NCBI GenBank assembly: GCA_947853365.1
Contig: CANTWQ010000010.1
Location: forward strand, 1-13,017
Direction: 5' to 3'
Origin: an uncultured Bacilli bacterium
GTDB taxonomy: Bacteria; Bacillota_I; Bacilli_A; RF39; UBA660
Length of the DNA stretch: 13,017 nt
The notes beneath the pieces are model-generated. The model saw nothing but the letters and a program-made list of their open reading frames with translations, was not told the DNA's origin and did no database searches. The position numbers were made by a program, and so were the translations under genes. This document shows positions 1 to 7,690 of this stretch, piece after piece. Numbering within the stretch: position 1 is the first letter of the stretch; every line of letters starts with the position of its first letter.

Positions 1-264
1 GAAGTTTATGTGCTTAGCAAAGAAGAAGGTGGACGTCATACTCCATTCTTCGCAAACTATCGTCCTCAATTCTATTTCAGAACAACAGACGTAACAGGAG
101 TTATTTCACTTCCTGCTGGTGTGGAAATGGTTATGCCAGGTGATAATGTTAGTATGACAGTTGAACTAATTCACCCAATTGCTATCGAACAAGGTACAAA
201 GTTCTCTATCCGTGAAGGTGGACGTACTGTTGGTGCTGGTGTCGTTAGTAAAATTGACGCATAA
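1..264 (+). CDS. tuf: Elongation factor Tu, C-terminal fragment (cut by window edge)
   Basis: The frame is open from the first base, so this is the last 87 residues of a gene that begins upstream. EF-Tu is the GTPase that carries aminoacyl-tRNA to the ribosomal A site in the cytoplasm. What is visible is domain 3, the beta-barrel that contacts the tRNA acceptor/T-stem: the segments [20 protein letters not shown], the DVTGVI turn, MVMPGDNV and the terminal [15 protein letters not shown] are almost diagnostic of bacterial EF-Tu. There is no frameshift, and the C-terminus matches the family end apart from the last residues DA. A strong terminator follows within 20 bases, so tuf is the last gene of its transcript, as is usual for a str-type operon. 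The neighbour to the right is convergent. Confidence 0.98.
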   Translation, partial: EVYVLSKEEGGRHTPFFANYRPQFYFRTTDVTGVISLPAGVEMVMPGDNVSMTVELIHPIAIEQGTKFSIREGGRTVGAGVVSKIDA

Positions 265-281
265 GTTTTATCATTGCAATG

Positions 282-310
282 AAAGTAGATAGAAATCCTA
301 TCTACTTTTT
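282..310 (+). terminator. Rho-independent terminator of tuf
   Basis: An 11-bp perfect stem (AAAGTAGATAG, 282-292, with CTATCTACTTT, 298-308) closes a 5-base loop and runs into a T-tract (306-310). It lies 17 bases after the tuf stop. On the opposite strand the stem is followed by fewer T residues, so it is mainly a plus-strand terminator. Confidence 0.9.
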
Positions 311-315
311 GTATG

Positions 316-340
316 AAAAAAACTATCCTGGAGATAGTTT
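316..340 (-). terminator. Rho-independent terminator of the FemAB-family gene
   Basis: Read on the minus strand, an 8-bp stem (AAACTATC / GATAGTTT, bases 320-327 and 333-340) with a 5-base loop is followed by seven T residues (complement of A316-A322). The stem begins inside the stop codon of the femAB-like gene. Together with the tuf terminator it insulates the two convergent genes. Confidence 0.85.
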
Positions 341-1598
341 ATTCTACTTTATGTTTGATTTGTTTTTTGATGGGTGCAATGCGACATAGTTGATACATTG
401 TTTCGTTGATAATATAGTCAAATTCTCCAATATATTCCATTGCCGTTGCGGAAAAGCCTAGTTTTGATTCGTTTAATCCTTTATATTTATTCTCTTTTTT
501 AAATTCTCCAACAATGCCGTTGAGATTAAAGTAAAGGCAGTGTTCATTGTTATATTTTTGAATGAGCGCCCATTTTAGTAGATAGTTCGGATTAAAACGT
601 GAGAAGTTTTTGTTGTATCCTTCAATTAACATATGAATGGTTTGATCAAATTTAATGATCCACATTGCGCCGATTGTAATGCCTTCTGGATGATCTTGTA
701 ATAATTTGGTGGCATAAACCATTTCGTTTTTATATTTGTTTAGAAGACGATCTGATTCCATTTTTTCGTTTAAGATGCTACGGATGTTTTTGCCACGATA
801 CGTTTGCATCATTTCATTTAATTCTTCGTTTCGATTTAATTCTTGTTCATATTTCTGTTTTGCATCGATGACATACTTTTCGGTATTTAATTTTGCAAAA
901 TAAACTTCTGCTTTTTCGCTTCCAAAAGTGTCATATAAATTTTGATAGTATGCGAGAGAACGTTTGTGTTTCTTTTTGACGAATTCGAAAAAGATTGGTA
1001 TGTCTTCTCTTGTTCCCTGGTAAACTTCTACACCGGTTCGTTCTGCTTTTCTTATTTTGTTACGGACACTTTTTGAGAAGTTTGCAAACAATCGCTTATT
1101 AGAAGCAGTTAATTTGATAATGGCATTCCAACGAGGTTTGAGTGTTTCGAAATAGAGATTGAACCCACGATGTTTAAACCCTGCATGTTTTAATATTTCT
1201 AAAATATTGTTGATTTCAGGATTATATGATATGATCTCTCCATCACTTTTTCGTTCCGAACAATGAATTGGAGGGTCAATTTTTATATAGATAAAGTGTT
1301 GTTTAAACAATAGTTTTTGTAATTTTTCTGTCAATTCTTGCATAAAGTCGCTATCGGTATAATCAATTAACATACCACGCGGGGCATAGGCGTATTTAAA
1401 ACCAAGCATGATTTCTTTATGCAAAAAAAGTGCTGCGCCAATGAGTTCGTTACTGTTATTTAAAAAACCAAGATAGTTGATGCCAAATCCTTCTTTTTTC
1501 ATCAACTCGCCATAAGCACTTGTCTGATAGAAATTACGATATTTATGTGTTTTGGCAAATTGATCAAAGGCTTCTTTTTCTAAACTGATGATTTTCAT
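339..1598 (-). CDS. FemAB-family peptidoglycan aminoacyltransferase (FemX/FemA/MurM-like)
   Basis: The product is 419 residues, the normal length for FemA/FemX/MurM. These enzymes use aminoacyl-tRNA to add amino acids to the stem-peptide lysine of lipid-linked peptidoglycan precursors, building the interpeptide bridge at the cytoplasmic membrane face. Visible family traits: the N-terminal GNAT-like half with FYQTSAYGELMKKEGF (23-38) and KYAYAPRGMLIDY (68-80); KSVRNKIRKAERTGV (176-190); a charged, coiled-coil-like helical arm at about 240-295; and the second GNAT-like half ending with YFNLNGIVGEF (356-366), then KLGFSATAMEYIGEFD (379-394). The start is ATG at 1598: GGGGG lies 7 bases upstream of it, while an ATG two codons upstream and a TTG further up are badly spaced. 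No signal peptide is seen, as expected for a cytosolic enzyme. It is divergent from murD, another peptidoglycan gene. The amino acid added and the position in the bridge cannot be read from sequence. Confidence 0.9.
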   Translation of the reverse strand: MKIISLEKEAFDQFAKTHKYRNFYQTSAYGELMKKEGFGINYLGFLNNSNELIGAALFLHKEIMLGFKYAYAPRGMLIDYTDSDFMQELTEKLQKLLFKQHFIYIKIDPPIHCSERKSDGEIISYNPEINNILEILKHAGFKHRGFNLYFETLKPRWNAIIKLTASNKRLFANFSKSVRNKIRKAERTGVEVYQGTREDIPIFFEFVKKKHKRSLAYYQNLYDTFGSEKAEVYFAKLNTEKYVIDAKQKYEQELNRNEELNEMMQTYRGKNIRSILNEKMESDRLLNKYKNEMVYATKLLQDHPEGITIGAMWIIKFDQTIHMLIEGYNKNFSRFNPNYLLKWALIQKYNNEHCLYFNLNGIVGEFKKENKYKGLNESKLGFSATAMEYIGEFDYIINETMYQLCRIAPIKKQIKHKVE

Positions 1599-1631
1599 GC
1601 ACATTCCCCCTTGTTTCAAAATGGCAATACT

Positions 1632-1659
1632 ATTATATCATACTTTATTCTTGATGTAA
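1632..1659 (-). promoter_or_regulatory. Sigma-A-type promoter with extended -10, femAB direction
   Basis: On the minus strand a perfect TATAAT (1632-1637) is preceded by TGA, giving an extended -10, with TTACAT (1654-1659) 16 bases upstream as a moderate -35. Transcription would start near 1625, leaving a leader of about 27 bases with the GGGGG ribosome site. Confidence 0.7.
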
Positions 1660-1686
1660 TTTGTTTCTTTCTGGTTCTTTTTTTAG

Positions 1687-1692
1687 TATAAT
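1687..1692 (+). promoter_or_regulatory. -10 element upstream of murD-eno
   Basis: A perfect TATAAT lies 17 bases before the murD ATG. No good -35 is visible at 16-18 bases; TTGTTT (1661-1666) is 20 bases away. If used, the transcript would begin near 1699, right at the GGAG ribosome site (1699-1702), giving an unusually short leader. Moderate confidence only. Confidence 0.5.
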
Positions 1693-1709
1693 AAGAATGG
1701 AGTGATGTT

Positions 1710-3074
1710 ATGTTTGAGAAACAAAAAATTTTGATTTTAGGCTTTGCTCGATCTGGATATGAGGCGGCGAAGTTTTTACAGGCACGTAGTAACCAAGTGG
1801 TGGTTAATGATTATGCACCGCTGGAAAAGCAAGATAGAAAAAAAGTAGAAGAGTTAGAAGCGTTAGGGGTTACGTTTGTTTTTGGTGGTCATCCTGATGA
1901 TTTATTGGATAGCAGTTTTGATTATCTCATTAAAAATCCGGGGATTCGAAATGATCATAAGTATGTATTAAAAGCACAGCAGCTAGGTATTCCTGTCATT
2001 AACGAAGTAGAAATGGCATATCGCTTGTTACCTGCGGATGTTACTTTGATTGGCATTACGGGTTCCAACGGCAAAACGACAACGACAACTTTGATTTATG
2101 AAATTTTAAAGAAAGCGGGCAAACGAGTGCATTTGGCTGGAAATATTGGATTTCCGCTTTGTAGTTTTTTAAATCAATTACAAAGTGGTGATATTATCGT
2201 AATGGAGGTTTCTTGTCAGCAACTGGCCAATACGAAAGAATTTCACCCGCATATTGGGGTTATGACTAATTTAAGTCCTGCACATATTGATTTTTTTGGC
2301 AGTTATGAGGCGTATAAAAAGGTGAAAGCCAAAATGTTTCTTGCTCAGACGAAGGATGATATTGCGGTTTTGAATATTGAAAATGAAGATGTTCTAAATG
2401 AGACGAAAGATATTGTATCACAAGTGCATTATTTTTCTTCGAAACATGAAATCAATGGTTGTTATCTTTGGAATCAGGCGATTTATGATTGCGGTGAAAA
2501 GATTATGGATCGAAAAGACTTCTTTTTGGCAGGAGATCATAATGTTGAAAATGCTTTAGCGGCGATTACTGTCAGTAAGTTGTTAGGGGTTCAAAATGAT
2601 TCTATTATCGCGATTTTAAAATCTTTTCGTGGAGTGGAACATCGCTTGGAATTTGTGAACGAAGTAAATGGAAGACGTTTCTATAATGATACGGAAGCGA
2701 CCAATACGAAATGTACGCAAATTGCCTTAGCTTCTTTTACACAGCCCACTATTTTGTTTTTAGGTGGTCTAGAAAGAGGCCAGGACTTTTACGATCTTGC
2801 TCCTTATATGAAACATGTGAAAGCTATTTTAGCCATTGGGGAATGTCGGGATCGTGTTCGCTTATTTGGCGATCAGATGCATATTCCAACGTTTGTTTAT
2901 GAGCATTTAAAAGAGGCTTTTTCAAAAGCTTATGGTTTATCGGAAGAAGGAGATGTTATTTTGCTTAGTCCTGCTTCCGCTTCATGGGATCAATATAAAG
3001 AGTGTGAGGAACGTGGTCGTGAATTTAAAATGTATGTGAATGCACTAGCAGAAAAAGAAAAGGAGAATGAATGA
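1710..3074 (+). CDS. murD: UDP-N-acetylmuramoyl-L-alanine--D-glutamate ligase
   Basis: A cytoplasmic Mur ligase that adds D-glutamate to UDP-MurNAc-L-Ala using ATP. At 454 residues it has the normal MurD length. Domain 1 is a Rossmann-like UDP-binding fold ([17 protein letters not shown], 7-23; KNPGI, 75-79; NEVEMA, 98-103). Domain 2 has the ATP-binding loop [13 protein letters not shown] (115-127), then AGNIG (143-147) and TNLSPAHID (186-194). Domain 3 has GVEHRLE (308-314), [10 protein letters not shown] (351-360), where Gram-positive MurD normally reads LDRG, and [12 protein letters not shown] (418-429). The conserved NDSKATN motif reads NDTEATN (326-332), with Glu at 329 in place of Lys; this is reported as a finding. 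The start is ATG with GGAG 7 bases upstream. The last codons overlap the eno start by four bases (ATGA), so the two are translationally coupled. Confidence 0.96.
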   Translation: MFEKQKILILGFARSGYEAAKFLQARSNQVVVNDYAPLEKQDRKKVEELEALGVTFVFGGHPDDLLDSSFDYLIKNPGIRNDHKYVLKAQQLGIPVINEVEMAYRLLPADVTLIGITGSNGKTTTTTLIYEILKKAGKRVHLAGNIGFPLCSFLNQLQSGDIIVMEVSCQQLANTKEFHPHIGVMTNLSPAHIDFFGSYEAYKKVKAKMFLAQTKDDIAVLNIENEDVLNETKDIVSQVHYFSSKHEINGCYLWNQAIYDCGEKIMDRKDFFLAGDHNVENALAAITVSKLLGVQNDSIIAILKSFRGVEHRLEFVNEVNGRRFYNDTEATNTKCTQIALASFTQPTILFLGGLERGQDFYDLAPYMKHVKAILAIGECRDRVRLFGDQMHIPTFVYEHLKEAFSKAYGLSEEGDVILLSPASASWDQYKECEERGREFKMYVNALAEKEKENE

Positions 3075-3076
3075 TG
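3061..3076 (+). promoter_or_regulatory. Ribosome site and double-Met start of eno
   Basis: AGGAG (3061-3065) serves two adjacent ATG codons: 3071, overlapping the murD stop, and 3074, exactly after the A of that overlap. Spacing is 5 bases to the first and 8 to the second. The second gives the family-typical N-terminus [18 protein letters not shown] and is equally or more likely. Confidence 0.6.
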
Positions 3077-4306
3077 AAAATAACAAAAATTATTGGTAGA
3101 GAAGTATTGGATTCTAGAGGAAATCCAACGGTTGAAGTCGATTGTTATTTGGAAGATGGTTCTTTTGGTAGAGCCATTGTTCCTAGTGGCGCATCTACTG
3201 GAGAAAGGGAAGCTTTGGAATTGCGCGATGGTGGAGAACGTTATCATGGAAAGGGTGTGTTAAAAGCTGTTTCTCATGTGAATCAGGAACTTGCGCAGGT
3301 GGTGGTAGGTATGGATGCATTTGATCAAAAGAGCATTGATTATGCGATGATTCAAGCGGATGGAACACCGACGAAATCAAAGTATGGTGCCAATGCCATT
3401 TTGGGTGTTTCGATGGCTGTCATGAAAGCCGCAGCTCAATCGAAAGGACTGCCGCTCTATCGTTATATTGGTAATGGTTCTACTTTACCTGTTGCTATGA
3501 TGAACATTTTAAATGGGGGGGCACATGCAGATAATCGATTAGATTTTCAAGAATTTATGATTGTTCCTAATCGTGAAACGATGCATGAAAGAGTACGGGT
3601 TGGTTCAGAAGTTTTTCATGCCTTAAAGAAAGTCTTAAATGAAAGAGGTTTGGCAACCGGTGTTGGTGATGAAGGTGGATTTGCACCAGATCTGCAGAGT
3701 AACAGCGAAGGATTTGATCTGATTATGGAAGCAATCGAGAAAGCGGGATATGTGCCTGGAAAAGATGTGAATATTGCGATCGATGTTGCGGCTAGCGAAT
3801 TTTATCGAGATGGTGTTTATGTTTTGGCCGGTGAAAGTCGTACTTTGACGACGGACGAATTGATTGACTTTTACACAGAACTTGTGGAAAAATATCCGAT
3901 TATTTCGATTGAAGATCCTGTGGATGAAAATGATTGGGATGGATTTGCTAAAATTACCAGTCGTTTGGGAGATAAAATTCAATTGGTTGGAGATGATTTA
4001 TTTGTAACGAACAAGAAGTGTTTACAGATGGGGATTGACCGTCATGCAGGGAATGCCATTTTATTAAAAGTGAATCAAATTGGAACGATTACGGAAACGC
4101 TGGAAACGATTGCGCTGGCTAGAGAAAATGGATATCGCACCATTATTTCACATCGTAGCGGTGAAACCGAGGATACGACAATTGCTGATTTGGCGGTAGG
4201 GCTAGATTTGGGACAGATTAAGACGGGATCTATGTCTAGAACCGATCGTATTTGTAAATATAATCAATTGATGCGCATCGAAGAAGAACTCAATCAACAG
4301 GCTTAG
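3071..4306 (+). CDS. eno: Enolase (phosphopyruvate hydratase), short C-terminus
   Basis: Converts 2-phosphoglycerate to phosphoenolpyruvate in glycolysis, in the cytoplasm, with Mg2+. The catalytic set is complete (numbering from the first Met): flexible loop SGAST 39-43, H152 and E161 in GGAHADN...FQEF, E201 in GDEGGF, Mg ligands D238, E281 and D308, base K333 in LLKVNQIG, H361 in SHRSGETED and K384 in GQIKTGS. The protein has 410-411 residues, whereas most bacterial enolases have about 425-435. The deficit is largely at the C-terminus, which stops at [10 protein letters not shown] and lacks the usual tail after the conserved RIEEEL. The gene overlaps murD by four bases, an uncommon partner for eno. 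The usual secG-rnr-smpB-ssrA set follows, separated from it by one large unknown gene. It is probably the sole glycolytic enolase of this organism, but I cannot exclude a paralogue elsewhere. Confidence 0.96.
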   Translation: MMKITKIIGREVLDSRGNPTVEVDCYLEDGSFGRAIVPSGASTGEREALELRDGGERYHGKGVLKAVSHVNQELAQVVVGMDAFDQKSIDYAMIQADGTPTKSKYGANAILGVSMAVMKAAAQSKGLPLYRYIGNGSTLPVAMMNILNGGAHADNRLDFQEFMIVPNRETMHERVRVGSEVFHALKKVLNERGLATGVGDEGGFAPDLQSNSEGFDLIMEAIEKAGYVPGKDVNIAIDVAASEFYRDGVYVLAGESRTLTTDELIDFYTELVEKYPIISIEDPVDENDWDGFAKITSRLGDKIQLVGDDLFVTNKKCLQMGIDRHAGNAILLKVNQIGTITETLETIALARENGYRTIISHRSGETEDTTIADLAVGLDLGQIKTGSMSRTDRICKYNQLMRIEEELNQQA

Positions 4307-4318
4307 TCCTGTTTTTTT
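4296..4318 (+). terminator. Rho-independent terminator of murD-eno
   Basis: A 6-bp stem (AACAGG 4296-4301 / CCTGTT 4308-4313) with a 6-base loop is followed by seven T residues (4312-4318). The eno stop codon TAG (4304-4306) lies inside the loop, so a terminating ribosome would cover the hairpin. The stem is short, so some read-through is likely. Confidence 0.7.
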
Positions 4319-4343
4319 ATTTTCATTTTTTGGTGGTATGTGC

Positions 4344-4349
4344 TATAAT
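4344..4349 (+). promoter_or_regulatory. Extended -10 promoter of the 976-residue protein gene
   Basis: A perfect TATAAT is preceded by TGC, giving an extended -10. Only a poor T-rich -35 lies upstream, as is common for extended -10 promoters. The start would be near 4356, with a leader of about 20 bases to the ATG at 4376. Confidence 0.65.
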
Positions 4350-4375
4350 TACAATTGGGAAAGTAGTGTGATAGA

Positions 4376-7306
4376 ATGAATCAAAGACAATTAGAAATTC
4401 GCGATTTTATTTTATCGTTGGCACGCACTACGTTGGGAATTCGTAATGAAGATATTTATCCTTTGATCGACCAATATAGTTTTGATACCATTCATTCGAT
4501 GAGTGAAATAAAAACGGCGATCCAAAAAGAAATATTGCAATTGCGAAAAGAATGTTCGGGACAAATGACTTCTTCTGATTTGTTTCAAATTTATGGAATT
4601 CATACTGTTTCGGATCTTTATGATTTTATTATTCATAACATAGAATATGGGTTTTTAATGGATCATGCTCGTCCTCTTCCGCTGGGTGGTCTTAGGGGAT
4701 TGAGTAAAAATAATCGCATTGTTACTTATGATGATTTTCGCATTGTATCTTTTTTGCGTGAACATTATTTGGAAGTGCCAGAATATTATCGGCATGGAGA
4801 TACGTCATTATCACATATGGTCGACGTAGTAACATCTTATTTTTTGTATACCAAATGGCAATTGCAAGATGTGAATGATACTTTGAAATATATGGTTGGA
4901 ACGACTTATGATATTGTTGAACTCAGTGCCACTTTTTTAACTTCCCTTGGCTATCAAGTTCAACGTTATTCTTTTTCGAGTGATCGAAATCCCGAGGAGA
5001 ACCATTTGTTTCTTTGTTATTTTGATGGAACTTATTGGTATTATTTTGAGCCAGTATTCGTTCCGTTTCGGGGGATTCATCGATTCTCATCCAAAGAAGA
5101 AATGGAATATATGATCTTGTCACGGTTTATTCAGTATTATACGATTTCTTTTTCGAAACCGTTAATGTTGCAGAAAAACTATACGAGTGAGGATTGGGAA
5201 CGTTATCGCCGTGCTTTTCAATTGCGTGATGAAGCCATTTATTATTTTCGGATTGCTCATACCGAAGATGTGGATTCTTATACAGAGGAATTTCAACGCT
5301 TGGGATTTGATAAATGGAAAGCGTCGGATGATTTATTAAAACAATTGCCAAGAACGTTTGAGTTTTATCATCTAAAACGGGTGGAGGCCCCGAAAAAAAA
5401 TCTTTCTTATTATGCATATCTTAGTTTTCTATATTATCAAAGAAAGGTACAAAATGAGGAAAAGGCTTATGAATTATATCAAAAAGAATCTACTTTGTTG
5501 TCATTGACATTAGATGGTCTTTTAAAACCGGGAGTACAAGCGGAAGAGAATGGAATGATGACGTTTACGTCTTTGGAGTTTCCAGTATCTTATCATTTAC
5601 TAGAAGAGGACGAAAAGAAAAAACAGATGTTATATATGTTACATCAATCTTTATTTTCTCTTGTTTACTATACGCCGACGATGGAAAATAGTTTTTTCAC
5701 ACTCGGTGAAAATGGTATGTTTTTACAAACAATGGGGGTTGATTTATCTTTTATTCAGGCGGATCGATATTTGTATCCTTTACATAATCGCAAAAATAAG
5801 TATGCATTGCAAATCGACTCTAAGAAAAAAGCGACATTTCGTGGAAGTTGTTCCTTTTTACAGTTGTATCATGAACGTGAATTATATGAAACATTGCATC
5901 GTCTTGGTGTGTCTGTTCCGCATTTTGTATTGTTAAAGGAAATTCCATCTTCTGTTTTAAAAGAAGAGAGACTTCCTCATCCACAGGAGAGAGTATCAGA
6001 TTATTTGAAACGGGTTGGTATTTTATCGCAGTTGGAAAATGAAACGTTAATACAATTGGAAAAGGATTATCCACAAGGTGTTCGTTTGGGGCAGGGGTGC
6101 CAGGAACTGGCTCAACCATTTTCTTTTCATGATTTACGCCAGCTGGTAGAGAAAGAAAATGTAGCAGGAATAGAAAAAATGTTATCATTCGCACTTACTA
6201 CTTTCACGCCACAGTTACCAAATTTACAGTCTTATCTTTTGTTTTTTGCGAAACAACTGGGTATGCAACTTGCAATGTTAACCAACAAAAATTATTATTG
6301 TGTTCTTTCTAATCATGTGTTTCACGTTAGCTTGGCTGGTGAATTAGAGGGGGATAGCATTTTATCATATGAGGCATCATTACAAGCAATCGGTATGGCT
6401 TATATAGATAAAAAGCCAATGCTTGATCGTAAAGTTTCTCTCCAGATAGAAAAAGAAAAGAAACAGTTGTTATATCAATATTATTTTGCCTTTTTTGCCT
6501 TTACTTCGTTGCTCCAGGTATTATTAGATGCATTTTATCTGTTGAAGAGGCGTCATTTGGTTCAACCTGTATATTCTGTCTTTTTGGGTTGCTATTTACA
6601 AGCTTTACTGCCAGAAAAGCAAGAAGAATTATTATCTATTTATACGTTGTATCGCAAAGATCATGCTTTCCTTACTTCTTTGGAAACACTTGCTCCAGGA
6701 TTGTCACAAGAAGATTTTTATAAAGTTTGTACATTGCTTGATCGTTTTAGTAAAGAGCCTTCGATTATGATGCAAAAGACAAATATGATTTTGGAAGATC
6801 AAACGTTTATTAACGAAGTGTTGATGATGAGCCAAGAGGATCGCTTTATTCACTATTTGACGTTAAAATTAGAGCAAAACAAAAAACTACTTTCTAAATT
6901 GACGGTAGTTGATTTTTGCGATGATTCTCGTATTGGTATTTTATTACAAAAGGAACCGGTCATGGTAAACGCTTTATCTAAATTGTGTGAATATTCTATT
7001 GGAGACAGTCATACATTTTATGAGGTTGCTCGTTGGCTCCTTCGTTATTTTACAACGAAAGATGAAGCAGAAAAGCAAACTTTGTTGCAGAAATTAACTG
7101 CTTATGAGGAAAAACCTCGCACATTGATGTGTCAACAGGTTGTTTCTTTGAAAGTGGATGATACTGTTTCTCTTCAGAATATGTATTCTGAACCTTTGCC
7201 ATATTCTTTTGCCGTTTCGGGTAGGGTTACTTTTCTAATGTTGCTATTTTTCTTTTTTGGGGTTGTTTTCTTGCTTTTAGGAATATTATTATCGTTTTTC
7301 CTTTAA
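4376..7306 (+). CDS. Large tail-anchored protein of unknown function with a degenerate transglutaminase-like domain
   Basis: I do not recognise this 976-residue protein as a named family. Residues about 80-255 contain a segment that follows the transglutaminase/papain-like plan: GTTYDIVELSATFL (175-188) sits where active enzymes have G-x-C-x-D-x-A, then LGYQVQRYSF (191-200), then NHLFLCYFDGTYWYYFEP (209-226) in place of HaW...W..~DP. The catalytic Cys is Thr177, the His is kept (H210) and the Asp is Glu225, so it is probably inactive. Residues 290-480 are helix-rich and Tyr-rich; 476-655 are weakly reminiscent of kinase/SelO folds (see findings); 690-910 look helical, with a hydrophobic stretch at 698-723. 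One clear membrane segment (951-974) lies at the extreme C-terminus, and there is no signal peptide, so a tail-anchored cytoplasmic protein is likely. The ATG start has only a weak ribosome site (GGGA about 15 bases upstream). Base composition matches its neighbours. No terminator separates it from secG. Confidence 0.85.
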   Translation: MNQRQLEIRDFILSLARTTLGIRNEDIYPLIDQYSFDTIHSMSEIKTAIQKEILQLRKECSGQMTSSDLFQIYGIHTVSDLYDFIIHNIEYGFLMDHARPLPLGGLRGLSKNNRIVTYDDFRIVSFLREHYLEVPEYYRHGDTSLSHMVDVVTSYFLYTKWQLQDVNDTLKYMVGTTYDIVELSATFLTSLGYQVQRYSFSSDRNPEENHLFLCYFDGTYWYYFEPVFVPFRGIHRFSSKEEMEYMILSRFIQYYTISFSKPLMLQKNYTSEDWERYRRAFQLRDEAIYYFRIAHTEDVDSYTEEFQRLGFDKWKASDDLLKQLPRTFEFYHLKRVEAPKKNLSYYAYLSFLYYQRKVQNEEKAYELYQKESTLLSLTLDGLLKPGVQAEENGMMTFTSLEFPVSYHLLEEDEKKKQMLYMLHQSLFSLVYYTPTMENSFFTLGENGMFLQTMGVDLSFIQADRYLYPLHNRKNKYALQIDSKKKATFRGSCSFLQLYHERELYETLHRLGVSVPHFVLLKEIPSSVLKEERLPHPQERVSDYLKRVGILSQLENETLIQLEKDYPQGVRLGQGCQELAQPFSFHDLRQLVEKENVAGIEKMLSFALTTFTPQLPNLQSYLLFFAKQLGMQLAMLTNKNYYCVLSNHVFHVSLAGELEGDSILSYEASLQAIGMAYIDKKPMLDRKVSLQIEKEKKQLLYQYYFAFFAFTSLLQVLLDAFYLLKRRHLVQPVYSVFLGCYLQALLPEKQEELLSIYTLYRKDHAFLTSLETLAPGLSQEDFYKVCTLLDRFSKEPSIMMQKTNMILEDQTFINEVLMMSQEDRFIHYLTLKLEQNKKLLSKLTVVDFCDDSRIGILLQKEPVMVNALSKLCEYSIGDSHTFYEVARWLLRYFTTKDEAEKQTLLQKLTAYEEKPRTLMCQQVVSLKVDDTVSLQNMYSEPLPYSFAVSGRVTFLMLLFFFFGVVFLLLGILLSFFL

Positions 7307-7311
7307 AACAT

Positions 7312-7340
7312 TTGCAAAATGGCTATAAATATGTTAAATT
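7312..7340 (+). promoter_or_regulatory. Promoter of secG
   Basis: TTGCAA (7312-7317), a 17-base spacer and TAAATT (7335-7340), preceded by TGT as an extended -10. The predicted start is near 7347, about 20 bases before the secG ATG. It begins 6 bases after the upstream stop codon. Confidence 0.6.
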
Positions 7341-7366
7341 ATTACATAGTGATTGGAGGGAATCTC

Positions 7367-7582
7367 ATGAAAACAGTCTTGATTATTATTTCGATTCTTT
7401 TAATTATGATTGTCTTATTGCAGAGTAATAAGGCGGAAGCAGGGGCACAAATTATTACTGGTGGAAATTCTGATTTATTTAGTCAGAGAAAAGAAAGAGG
7501 CTCTGAGTTATTTATTAGTAGACTTACCTTTGTGTTGGGCATTGCTTTTTTCTTAATTAGTTTAATTTCATCCTTTATGTAG
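7367..7582 (+). CDS. secG: Preprotein translocase subunit SecG
   Basis: A 71-residue membrane protein, the small subunit of the SecYEG translocon, which aids SecA-driven protein export. It has the family plan: a first membrane helix MKTVLIIISILLIMIVLLQS (1-20), the conserved cytoplasmic Gln/Ser-rich region with GAQIITGGNSDLF (26-38), then KERG and a second membrane helix at about 48-70. The start at 7367 is chosen because GGAGGG (7355-7360) lies 6 bases upstream; an in-frame ATG at 7319 lies upstream of the predicted transcription start and has no ribosome site. Position between eno and rnr is the classical Firmicutes context. It has its own promoter and tandem terminators. Confidence 0.95.
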   Translation: MKTVLIIISILLIMIVLLQSNKAEAGAQIITGGNSDLFSQRKERGSELFISRLTFVLGIAFFLISLISSFM

Positions 7583-7604
7583 AAGAACAGTTTTGTTCTT
7601 TTTT
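7583..7604 (+). terminator. First terminator after secG
   Basis: A 7-bp stem (AAGAACA 7583-7589 / TGTTCTT 7594-7600) with loop GTTT runs into a T-tract (7599-7604). It starts at the first base after the secG stop codon. Confidence 0.85.
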
Positions 7605-7613
7605 CTTTCTTGT

Positions 7614-7639
7614 AGGATGGTTTACTTCATCCTTTTTTT
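7614..7639 (+). terminator. Second, tandem terminator, overlapping the rnr -35
   Basis: A stem AGGATG (7614-7619) / CATCCT (7628-7633), extendable by one G-U pair, is followed by seven T residues (7633-7639). The loop contains TTTACT (7621-7626), the likely -35 of the rnr promoter. Confidence 0.75.
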
Positions 7640-7649
7640 CGTTTATAAT
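7621..7649 (+). promoter_or_regulatory. Promoter of the rnr-capA-smpB operon
   Basis: TTTACT (7621-7626), a 17-base spacer and a perfect TATAAT (7644-7649). The start would be near 7656, giving a leader of about 35 bases. The core region lies within the second secG terminator. Confidence 0.7.
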
Positions 7650-7690
7650 GAAATTAGTAGAAATGGATACAATATAAAAGTGGTGATGAT

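Noticed and set aside
3635..3982. Open frame of 115 codons on the minus strand inside eno
   Set aside because: Fully antisense to a conserved enolase region, with no ribosome site or family resemblance; a shadow frame.
5820..6194. Open frame of 124 codons on the minus strand inside the large unknown gene
   Set aside because: Antisense to a continuous 976-codon frame, no ribosome site and low-complexity hydrophobic start; a shadow frame.
7319..7366. Upstream ATG giving secG a 16-residue N-terminal extension
   Set aside because: It lies upstream of the predicted transcription start, has no ribosome site and would put a non-family sequence before the first membrane helix; GGAGGG supports 7367.
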